The translations under genes and the position numbers were made by a program. Positions 54,683 through 64,000 of a stretch of DNA of 64,000 nt are shown here, in pieces. The number at the start of each line of letters is the position of its first letter. Position 1 is the first letter of the stretch. Under the pieces are notes generated by a model. It was not told the DNA's origin. It did no database searches and saw only the letters and a program-made list of their open reading frames with translations. The DNA comes from Sporodiniella umbellata (taxonomy: Eukaryota > Mucoromycota > Mucoromycetes > Mucorales > Rhizopodaceae), in the NCBI GenBank assembly GCA_025677835.1, contig JAIXMR010000130.1:1-64000 (forward strand). Reading direction: 5' to 3'.

Positions 54683-55557
54683 AAATAACGTCTCCTTTGT
54701 ACATTAATAAAAGTAAAAATAAAATTCACTGGAAATAAAATGTTTCCACTTTGATTTTTCAAGCTATAGTTAAAGACAGAGGACAGAAAAACAGTTATCA
54801 TTTGTTTTACTCATCTAAACATGATATAAATATTATTCAGTCTTGAGTTCGATTTCATCAAGATCAGCTATGTCAAGTGAGTTGACCGTTACTAGCAATC
54901 TGAAGCGCCAATAAAACAAGACAAAACTATCTATAAGACTTTACGTAAAGATTTGCCTATATGTCTGACAGATAACCGCGAGCTCAGCCTCTGAAAAGCT
55001 GCACCCTCCTTTTAATCGCTTTATGTCCTTTTTCAATACATAACAATAGCATAAGTTTATAGCTTAAAACGATCAAGAACACTTGAATTGATTTCTTTTT
55101 TTCTAAAAAAAAAAAAGCTCTTTTTATTCTGGGACCTTGTGTCGATTGGTTTTAATTCAGAGCAAGTTTCTTCTATTAAACAACACTACGTTTGATTTAT
55201 TTCATAACTTTGAAAGTGGCTAGAGTGTAAATATCATTTCAAGTTAAAGCTATTACAAGATAAAGTAATCTACCCTAGAGCTAAATTCGACTATACTCGG
55301 AGGAAAACAAAGCTCATTTGAAACAAAAGCTAACCAAGTCCAAAACTTTTTTCAATAAAGTCCGAAAACTTAGTATCGTAAACACTGTAAATCTATTTTT
55401 TTGTTATTTCTTTTTTGGCTTTACAAAAGAATACTTTACCCTTAGCTAACCAATGTAAAATTGAAAAAGAAAAAAGAAGTAACCAGCTGAAACATAACGT
55501 CTTTAGCTACTATTTTGTTGCTTTTTTTCATATCAGTCTTTGTACTCTTCCTTCATC
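54683..55557. other. Spacer of 0.9 kb, no gene seen
   Basis: Contains an AATAAA-like signal soon after the KAR9/GAS2 stop (AATAAAAGTAAAAATAAAAT near 54705) and short A/T-runs. The Vps24 promoter should be at the right end. Confidence 0.6.
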
Positions 55558-56443
55558 ATGGCTACAGCCCTTCAACGATTCTTTGGCAAAAAAACTCCAG
55601 ATGAGCTTGTAAGATTTACTCAAAATAACACTAGCTACATTAATAACTTCTTTAAACAGGTCAAAAAGTGGAGACAAGAAATCCGATCCCAACAAAGAGC
55701 TGTTCAAAAGCAAATCACTGCTTTAGATACAGAAGAGGCTAAAGTAAAAAGATCTATAAAACAAGTAGCCAAAAAGGGCGATACAAAAAGCTGCAAAATA
55801 CTCGCTAAAGAACTGATACGTTCTCAGAGACACAAAAACAGACTTTATACCAGCAAGGCTCAGTTAAATTCAATTATTATGCAACTGGAGCATCAATTAG
55901 GTACACTTTAAAAACACAATAACATCAGTGTCTCACTTTCAATTTTTTTTAAAAAAAAAAGCTACAATTAAAGTAGCAGGATCTCTTCAAAAAAGCGGTG
56001 AAGTTATGAAGCTGGTAAACCAGCTGGTAAGACTCCCTGAGCTATCTGCTAGTATGCAACAAATGTCAATGGAAATGACCAAGGCTGGTATTATGGAAGA
56101 GATGATCGGAGATACAATGGATACGATGGACGATGATGACATTGAGGAAGCTGCTGATGAAGAGGTCAACAACGTATTATTTGAAATCACGGATGGTAGT
56201 AAAACTATTTAAACCATAAGCCTTACTAACATACATGGTTCAGGTATGCTGGGCGAGGCTGGATCTGTGGGCCCTGCTCTTGAATCTAAACCAGTGATTG
56301 AAAAAGAGGAAGAGGAGGAAGAGGAAGGTCCAGAATTGGATGTAATGCAAAAACGTCTACAGGTAAAAATATTTTTTTTAACAAAAAGGATCGAAAATAC
56401 AGCGCTAAACTTTGCCTACCAATAACAGGCACTAAAAGGCTAA
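55558..56443 (+). CDS. VPS24: ESCRT-III subunit Vps24/CHMP3
   Basis: Vps24 caps and helps assemble ESCRT-III filaments that bud vesicles into multivesicular endosomes. Four exons, 55558-55900, 55962-56195, 56244-56362 and 56429-56443, join in frame (711 nt, 236 residues; human CHMP3 has 222). The basic core shows EEAKVKRSIKQVAKKGDTKS then AKELIRSQRHKNRLYTSKAQ and the family hallmark ATIKVAGSLQKSGEVMKLVN. The acidic autoinhibitory half follows (MDTMDDDDIEEAADEEVNNV then LFEITDG). The last exon encodes only ALKG plus stop and completes the C-terminal MIT-interacting motif VMQKRLQALKG, which binds Vps4. The start is ATG at 55558 (MATALQRFFGKKTPDE), matching family N-termini. The neighbour hse1 codes for ESCRT-0. 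Confidence 0.95.
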
Positions 56444-57098
56444 ACAAAACAAAACAAAAAAAGACTGCCTTGTTTTATTGTTATTACAGTTCCACACAGT
56501 CGTAACTTTTAAACACATATACTTTGGGTTTTTTTTATAACCATTGTTTAGCAAAGTACTCTGGGCTTGCATTTCGTTAAAAGACTTTCTATTTTAAAAC
56601 ACTGATATATACTACTTACTATAAAACGACTTTTCCTTCATTGATCCATTGTTTTCTAACTCACTTTTGGTTGTAGAGCTAACCAAAACCCCTTGGTCTT
56701 CACAAAGGGTTTAGAAGCAGCTTTGAATTTGTAGTTCTTTCTTTTTGACTACAAAGTTGGTCTTGACATTACATAGCTTGTCCAATCAGAAAAAAAACCT
56801 CTCCATGTATTTACAGAAAGACATTGTTTTGTTTTATTTATCAAAACAACACCATGTTTATGTACACAGTGGTTTGAGCAGTCTTGGAAGTTAGTCTCTG
56901 TATTATATTTAAAAGCGCTTTGCAAAAACAACGGCGAAACAGTATAACGAGCCTGCTTACGCAATGTTTCTGTTTCCCGGTCACTCATTGAGCTACGATA
57001 ACACAACATGTATAAAGCGCAACCAAAGTATAGAGCGAATTTATTTGTTTGCATGTATATATGTACGTTTGCATACGATTATAAGACACCCTATCCTT
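56444..57098. other. Spacer between convergent Vps24 and Hse1 genes
   Basis: This 655-bp stretch lies between convergent stop codons. It has no gene and no repeats apart from short T-runs. Confidence 0.6.
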
Positions 57099-59220
57099 TT
57101 AATAGTTGTTAGAATGTGTTTGATGTTGACCGTTGTAAACTGCTGCTCCAGGATAAGATGTAGGCTGATTAGTTCCGTTGGTGTAGTTTCCAGGAGTTTG
57201 ATAAGAAGGGTATTGACTGTACGGCAACTGATGATTTTGTGAAGGTGCTTGAGGACTGGCATGGTTAGGCGCATTCTGATATATATAATCAGGGTTTTGA
57301 TTTTGTAAAGGAGGCTGGCTGTTGTAATCATAAACAGGTTGGTATTGAGCTTCTGAAGTACCTGTGTGCTGCTGAGCTGACGCCGCTTGTGCAGAGGAAG
57401 AATCGGTGTATTGATGTATTACAGAAGGAGCTGTATTGGATTGAATAGGTGTAGGAGGTTGAGGAGCAGAGCTTTGGTAATTATAAGGAGATTGCTGTGG
57501 CTGAGATGAAGGGGGTGCATAAGGTTGGTAGTTATAATAAAGCTGTTGTGGTTCATAAGGGTAAGGTTGATGACCGCTGTTATTGATGGAATAACCATAT
57601 GGGTTTGAATATCTAGCTACAGAACTTGATAGCATGGTATCGTACATCGTTCTTGCTGACATGAATTTCTCATTCAAAGAAACAAGCTCATCTACAATAT
57701 ATTTAGATTTATATTTCCTTATCAGTACTAGCTACCTTTCTTCAAGCTGTATTTCTCTATTAACTTCACCAGTTTGGGTCTAATAGACAAAGCATTATTG
57801 TATAGACTTTGAAGCTCTTCATTATCAGAAAATGAGTTTCTGACGTGAGGGTCTGTGTTCGTCAACAACTCCAATAAACGATCAATACTTTGTGTCTGGT
57901 TTGCCACTTCGTTTTCAATAGAAGCTTCCTTCTTCAAATCAGATGGTGATGGCTCAGTGATTTTTTCCTTTTTGTAAAGATGTCAATGCTGTGTTTTTGG
58001 TAGTCTTTAGTTTTCTTTTTACCACATAGTTCACTGGAAATATTCCTGTTCTTCCTCTAAGCTCTCCTTTCCACCAATCCCGGTAGACACTTTCAATCAC
58101 TCGAATAATATCCCCTTTCTCAAAACCAAGCTCGCCCTGCTCAGTCGGTTGAAAATCGTACAAAGCCCGGACCCTAGAGATTTGAGACTCGCCTGATTGC
58201 TAAAAACCAGACAAACTATAAGTTGTTGTTTTTTTTTTATCTCTGAGTGCCATTTATTAGAAAAATACCTTTTTATCGTCTGAAGATATATTGTTTGAAT
58301 TGGTGGTTGATGATGCCTAAAGTTCTTGTAGTTAATATCTGATACCCTTTTTGTTGCTGTTTTATTACTTTGAAGCTTGCTTTTTTGTTCTCAGATTCAG
58401 AAAGTGATAGAGCCAAAGCTAATTGAAATTCTTCTTCTTCTTTTTGCTTGTCTAGCTCAGACTGATAAAATGGTGTTAAAGAAATCCAATTTGTCTTTTT
58501 GTATTACATCATTATTGTACTAACCTGAGTAAATTCTTTTTTAGGCTTTTGAGGGGAGGGGAATACAATGCCTTCAGCGCGTAAGGAATTGTAAACCTCA
58601 TTCATCAGACCAAGAGTTGAGTCAGCTCTAAACTCAAAAGAACACATTTGGACTAGCTCCAAAATGCGTACTCTTACTTTAGAATGAATAGACTATAAAG
58701 CAAAGTCAATATCTTGACATATGTCTCTTTTCCTCAAGTGTACTTTGTCATGAACGAGTTTAACCAGTGTGTTGGTGAAAGACCGAGAGGAGACCTCTCG
58801 ATGCACAACCAGGCTGCAGTTTTTTACTAAAGACTCAGTTAACTAAAAAAAAGATTAGCAGAATTACCAAAGAATGAATATCATCTTACAGCCAAAGCAT
58901 AGAGTTGAACATTGGGGTTTCTATTATTCAATCGCTTTTCTACCGCAGCAACACAGTCTCTTGCACTACAAGGGTTTAGACATCTTCACAATTTCAGCAT
59001 CTTATACTCGTAAGTTACCTTTCAGGAGATGCTCGAGACAATTTGTCAGTAACAGCTAAAATAAGCTCCCAGTTCTCGCCTGTTAAATTTTCGTCTGTGG
59101 CAGAAGCTAATTACAATTAAAAAGAATGATAAGCAACACAAATATAGCTTTTCAAAGATAAACAGGATATCAAGAAACTCTACCAACTAAATCATCAAAG
59201 GGATTAACTCTTGAAAACAT
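57099..59220 (-). CDS. HSE1: ESCRT-0 subunit Hse1/STAM
   Basis: Hse1/STAM with Vps27 recognises ubiquitinated cargo on endosomes. The start is the ATG at 59218-59220: [12 protein letters not shown], then [20 protein letters not shown] and [20 protein letters not shown], the VHS domain. A ubiquitin-interacting motif reads [16 protein letters not shown] around 58400-58450. An SH3 domain follows at about 58163-58010: [20 protein letters not shown] with [19 protein letters not shown] (ALYDF-type, with ALYDF seen as ALYDFQP across the junction). Then a GAT-like helical region ([20 protein letters not shown]) and a long Gln/Pro/Tyr-rich tail ([20 protein letters not shown]). About eight exons are used. 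Domain order VHS-UIM-SH3-GAT is diagnostic. The gene is convergent with Vps24. Confidence 0.93.
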
Positions 59221-60751
59221 GATTTGTATTGATGTTTAAGTTTGTATTTTTGTAAAAGCTCCCTAAGAAAAGGCTAAGAAAAAGGAAATTTAATTGTTTC
59301 GATACTGCTTCGATGTCCGCCTCTCGCTGCATGACAAGTTTCCCGCTCGAATCATATGGTCGCTCAATTGTAAAGGCCTTTGGCCAACTGCCGTTCCTGC
59401 CCTGTATTGTACAATTGCTTTGTTTTTAAAGTATTTTTGAATGTTAAAGAAGCGTGTTATACAAGTATACTACACAATTGTCTGTCTAAGTATACATCGT
59501 AATTGTAAACATGATTCTAAACCGATCAACACAGCTTTGATAGTAAACATGTATGCTCATAATATATAACTCATATGGCTTTCTTACCGACTTATAAGCT
59601 CAAAGAAAAAAAATTTAGTCCCCTGCACTTTTTCTAGATATTAAATAAAGTAAAATAACATAGTTTATATGTTAAAGGATTTTCTTTACGAAATGATGCA
59701 AATAGAAACGTAGTTGAATGGCTGTATGTTTTTATTTTCCTTTTGAAACAAACACTGAATATACTCTTAAAACATTTCCTTTCTTATGTCTGGCATACTT
59801 AAATGCCGCCTTAGATTATCATACTACCCACGCTATTGAATGGTTTTTAAGCTTTTAATATTTCGACTTGAGCCATTTCCAGTTTTACTTTGACAAAAAA
59901 AAAAAAAGAAAGGAGGAAGAAGCAACTGGTTGATTTGTATCCATTCTCTTATAAATAATACCAACAGTCATTGACAGTAACTAAGCAAAAGTAAATCTGA
60001 CAGCGCATTGGACAGTGGAGCGGTGCTTTTTAATACTAAGCTCGAAATTGGTAGACATACACAAAACCTGTTATCGTCGAAATAAATCACTCCAGACTAT
60101 ATTTCGAGTCTAAGCTGAGGGTAAGGACTTGCTTTCCTTCTTTTGACACTGCAGGCTGTACTTTTTCTAAAAAAAAAAAAAGAAAAAAAAGCTTCCGGAG
60201 AAATATATTATGAAGAGAATCTGCAAAATTTGAGATGCAGCAAAAAGCTTTATTTGAGTTGCAGAAATGTAAAAAAAAAAAGTCTACTATTTAGGAATTG
60301 TAGAAAAATTTCACGAAAGCCCCCACTTAAACTGCGAATATAGAACAAAAAAAACTGTAAGTTAGTCGGTGCATTCTGTAGCAGAAGCAGGACAAGCAAG
60401 ATCAAGAAATTAACCTGAGAAGTACAGAAATGAGTAGCTGACGTAGAAATACATAGTTTGGCGAACAGCTTTACAAGTAAACATCAAATATTTATAGGGA
60501 CCCCAAAGGTATATTATCAATACAGATGACCAAACACTACGATAAAAACACTTAAAAAAAGCACTCAGATCAAACCGGTTTCTCTTAACAAATAAGCAAC
60601 AAAGTTTCCTTTTTTGTATCAACTAAACCCAAAAAGGTAAACATTTTGAAATCCGATTTTTATTTTTTAAAAAAATATCCAATCGACGGCGGAGCGAATT
60701 TAATAAAAATCATTTCTTTTCTTTCATTTATAAAATTTCCCAAATTCAACC
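59221..60751. other. Divergent promoter region and spacer of 1.5 kb
   Basis: This lies between divergent hse1 (minus) and the Mga2/Spt23-type gene (plus). No gene is visible; short A-runs occur (59895-59907, 60170-60190). Both promoters must be here. A short GC-rich patch near 59310-59340 (CGATGTCCGCCTCTCGCTGC) may be part of the hse1 promoter. Confidence 0.5.
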
Positions 60752-63615
60752 ATGATGGAAGATATTTTTCAAACATGCGACTCTCCTTCTGGTTCATCAA
60801 CATCAGAGCCTCATGAGGAAATGCTCACTATGCAACCACTTTCGTTTACAGATCCGTCTTTTTTCCGCAAATCAACACAACTCACGTCTGATAAGAATAC
60901 AATTTTAACTCAACAAAACAACCGAAACGCTTTAAGCTCACCACCCCTCACAGCCCCAAGTTTTGTTGATCCCCTCGTACCCAGCTCTGTTTCAGCGGAT
61001 GACTTTGGACTACAAAACTGGCTGAGCTATAATAACAATGTAAACAGAATAAAACCGAATAATTACATCGCTTACAAATGCAAAGACAGGCCTCTCCCAC
61101 AACCCCGAATTATATAGAGCACCCTCGGTAAGAACAATAAGCATAAAAACTGGATACAGTTTTACAGACGAAGAAAAAAAAACTCTAATTTCTGTGATAT
61201 TTTCTAGAACAACAGAAAACAGCACATTAAATGGGTAATACACAAGGTTTATAGTTGTCAGCACTGTCTTTGAAGCTAACATGTGATCTTTAGAATGCAA
61301 ATCAGAGTCTTGGGTGTACCTCAAACAGGTGCAAAGTCTCGTGTTGAAACACAAATAAAGTTATGTATCCAATTGGTAACAGATAGCGGTGACAAAGCCC
61401 AACGTTGGTCCCACCTTAAGTTGCCTGAACACATGGTATCTAAAGAAAAGCTGAAAAGGCAAACAATGCTAAGTACGCTTGGTAATTCGACAATTCCAGG
61501 CACTGAAAATCCAGATATTCAACCGCAAAATGTGTTGTATCTATCTGCAAGGGTTATTTGTGCCAGCGATCCGAGCCGAAAAGTAGCAACTTGCTCTGGC
61601 TGTATACAGAGAGAGGTACGATTCGGATTTTAGTATTATTCCAAAGTATTTATAATTGAATAGCGTAAGCGATCCCAGAGAAGAAAAGAAAACAAAAATA
61701 AATCCCCTGGACTGGAAGATGAAAGGGTTTTAATGGCTGATGAGCACAAGATACTACTATTCAATTGTCCAGAAGTAGTGGACTTTAGCTCAGGTGACAC
61801 AATTTTACCTACAAGAATTACGTGTTACTGTAGGCATCATAATGAAAGATTAGGATTCTGGTAAAACAAAGGACATTAATACAAACTTTACTAATTAAAT
61901 CGTTACAGCATCTATTTTGAAATGCGTGATTATGCAAATCGCCACATGGCATCAGGCATGTCTCCTCCAATTATGATCACCGACGACCATAAATCAAGCA
62001 AACTCAAGATGAATCGAAAAAGACCTCGAACAGAGCCGGACAGCGCACGGTTTACATCTTTTGATTCAAAATTAAACCCGGGCGGACCTTATCAGATACA
62101 GCCTCGACCTAGAGACTTTATGAAAGACGCTTTCATGTCCCCTGAGGTACTAACGCCCGATCAACCATTGCTTCAACGCCTAATCCCTAGTGAAGGGCCA
62201 ACATACGGTGGTATTGAGGTGACACTACTAGGGTCAGGATTTAGGTCAGGGTTAACATGTATGTTTGGCGATGTTCCAGCCTCCAGTACTCACTTCTGGT
62301 CGCCTAATACACTTGTTTGCATCCTCCCTCCAGCTGCTGATGCTAGTAAAGTCGTTGTATCATTCAAAGAGTATCCTGTTGTTACAGATAGTCAAGAAGT
62401 GACAGTGTTTAGCTATTATAATGAAAACGACCGTGCATTAATGGAGCTTGCTTTGCAAGTAGTTGGACTCAAAATGACCGGTAAAGTTGAGGATGCACGA
62501 GAAATTGCTATGAGAATTGTTCAAGGTGGTGATACATCTCAGTCTACTCCTCAGCCACAAAACCTTGAGCAGCACATTACTCAAGTGCTTAAAGTTATGA
62601 CCACATTTCGTGATGTATGTTCTGCGGATGTATCGATCACTAGTACTCAAGGACACACAATGTTACATTACGCTGCGATGCTCGGCTGGAATCGACTCTC
62701 ACGTATGCTGCTAGATCTTGGTTGCGAAATAAACACCATTGACAATAACGGACTCACAGCTTTACACTATGCTGTCTGGCATAGCCATAGCGAAACCGTC
62801 CGTCTATTGTTAGAATTTTCAGCTGATGTAGAAGTGCTTAATTGTTGGAACAAAAAGCCATTCCATATGGCAAAAAACGCAGCTATACGACAAATTATCA
62901 GTGAGTTTTCCTGTGGACTTTCCGCCTCCGAAGATGACGACAGTGAAAGTCTGTGTCTAAGTGAAATCGATTGGCCGCAAGATAATCCTCTCATCCAATA
63001 TTTGGACGATGTTGATAGTGCTTCGTACTCGCCAGAAGAAATTATAGACGCTGAACCGCTCTATGCTATTGATCCGTCTACAGACGATGAGGAACACATT
63101 CCCAAAGAAAAAAGCTGGATGCAACGTACCTTGTCTCATTTTCAGCCTAATAACTCAAGCGATCTTTTACAGAACTTCAAAAATGCAAAGCCTACCACAG
63201 ATCTTAAAGGTATTGCTGACCATATTTTACAACTTCCCAGTAGGCCGTTGTCTGGTTTGTTTTCAAACAGTAAAGAAGAGGAAGCACCTGATCAGGCTTT
63301 AGCATGGTATATGGCCCTTGCGTATGCTATGGGCACCCGCAGCATAGTGTCTGAGGATGAAAAAGAAGAGCCAAACCAAGAAGAATGCACAATAACAAAC
63401 AAGCGTCGAGACAGGACTCTTTATTCTTTCTGGGTTCCTATGCTTTGTGGTAAGTTATATACATTTTTACAAAACAGCATGCCTAACCTTTTTGTTCTCA
63501 AAAAAAAGTCATGATTACCTGGCTTATATTCCAATTCATATCTTCTAATCCAAATGTAACTGACACAATCGTCAGCGTATTTGGATTTAGACGACAATAC
63601 CACATAATACAGTAG
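60752..63615 (+). CDS. Mga2/Spt23-type ER-anchored transcription factor
   Basis: Yeast Mga2/Spt23 are ER-membrane precursors that are cut by the proteasome to release factors activating fatty-acid desaturase genes and sensing lipid packing. Seven exons join in frame: 60752-61039, 61090-61127, 61208-61234, 61294-61615, 61664-61860, 61909-63449 and 63509-63615 (2520 nt, 839 residues). Near residue 120, GMQIRVLGVPQTGAKSRVET begins the Mga2/Spt23 DNA-binding region, continuing CIQLVTDSG and VLYLSARVICASDPSRKVAT with CSGCIQRERKRSQRRKE. An IPT/TIG domain (RLIPSEGPTYGGIEVTLLGS) and two ankyrin repeats (GHTMLHYAAMLGWNRLSRML; GLTALHYAVWHSHSETVRLL) follow. The last splice creates FWVPMLCVMITWLIFQFI, the tail membrane span. 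Two tiny exons (38 and 27 nt) are required for the frame. Confidence 0.93.
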
Positions 63616-63908
63616 ACTTAGCTTTCCGTATCTTCTATTCTCTTTACTTTTTAATCATATATCAATAAAACGTTGAAGCTGAGCAAACGCTTTTTACAAT
63701 ACAATAAGCATCTGCTAAAATCGAATCATCATGACGTTTATAAATATAAGCAAAAGTAGCCTCTGTGTGTACCGCCATTTGTCTTTACACTTCAAGAAAA
63801 TGTGATAGAATTCAATTAGCCATCCAAGTTCGGAGTAGGATGTGACTGTATATAATGACTACAAACTCTATAATCAAGTTTTTTCTTTTTTTTTTTTTTT
63901 TATCAAAA
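63616..63908. other. Short spacer before the LisH gene
   Basis: Contains AATAAA signal-like CAATAAAACG near 63662 behind the Mga2/Spt23-type stop, and a T-run (63880-63901) directly upstream of the next ATG. No gene. Confidence 0.5.
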
Positions 63909-64000
63909 ATGTCATCTCTGGACGCTCACATTTACAAATACTTTTTATCTAAGGGATACAAAGAAGCTGCCAAATCTTTGAAGAAGACTAACGAATCTGT
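63909..64000 (+). CDS. LisH-domain protein, N-terminal fragment (possibly Nopp140/Srp40-like)
   Basis: The window ends 30 codons into this frame. It begins MSSLDAHIYKYFLSKGYKEA then AKSLKKTNES, matching a LisH dimerisation helix pair (hydrophobic-x2-YL-x3-GY-x2-AA-x-L). LisH at the extreme N-terminus occurs in nucleolar Nopp140/Srp40-type proteins among others, so this identity is a guess. The rest lies beyond the window. Confidence 0.6.
   Translation, partial: MSSLDAHIYKYFLSKGYKEAAKSLKKTNES

Noticed and set aside
1..64000. tRNA, rRNA or spliceosomal RNA genes
   Set aside because: No B-box-like GGTTCGAATCC pattern with a matching cloverleaf, and no recognisable snRNA or rRNA segment was found by eye; a covariance search would be decisive.

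Overview
This window is nuclear DNA of an early-diverging filamentous fungus, most likely Mucoromycota (Mucorales-like). The evidence is many short GT-AG introns (about 45-70 nt, with CTAAC-like branch points), fungal families (KAR9/GAS2, Mga2/Spt23, PacC/Rim101, rhizopuspepsin-type protease, Hse1), a Mucorales-style LINE, and very frequent long A/T homopolymers. Assignment below the phylum is inference.

Layout. 0-1.4 kb: 3' end of a LINE. 1.4-9.2 kb: AT-rich gene desert with a 27-bp minisatellite and degenerate inverted repeats. 9.2-20.6 kb, all on the minus strand: a SCYL1/Cex1 pseudokinase, hexokinase, REV3 (Pol zeta catalytic subunit) and a beta-hydroxyacid dehydrogenase. 20.6-23.8 kb: a Ser-rich unknown protein and homopolymer-rich spacer. 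23.8-30.7 kb, plus strand: two tandem WrbA/Pst2/Ycp4-type flavodoxin-like proteins (one with a prenylation-type tail), a PacC-type zinc-finger factor, and a FAT1-type very-long-chain acyl-CoA synthetase ending in a peroxisomal signal. 30.7-39.4 kb: a secreted aspartic protease, a zinc-binding-like unknown, a stand-alone formin GBD/FH3 protein and a small protein with a PP1-docking-like motif. 41.0-41.8 kb: five short exons that no single-frame scan shows, which join into a 180-residue CENP-M-like kinetochore protein. 42.3-45.3 kb: a near-perfect 0.7-kb inverted repeat around a decayed 'GYIRKS' gene relic. 47-64 kb: DGCR6-like protein, an unknown coiled-coil membrane protein, a KAR9/GAS2 microtubule linker, ESCRT-III Vps24/CHMP3, ESCRT-0 Hse1/STAM, an ER-anchored Mga2/Spt23 factor, and the start of a LisH protein.

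Functional links are modest, as expected for a eukaryotic contig. Vps24 and Hse1 (both ESCRT) are neighbours in convergent orientation, and PacC signalling in ascomycetes uses ESCRT. Mga2 (fatty-acid desaturation control) and FAT1 both concern fatty acids but lie 30 kb apart. The CENP-M-like gene and KAR9/GAS2 protein both concern chromosome or spindle attachment.

Exon joins were derived by hand from splice signals and reading-frame continuity; where joined lengths divide exactly by three this is stated. No RNA genes, CRISPR arrays or origins were recognised.
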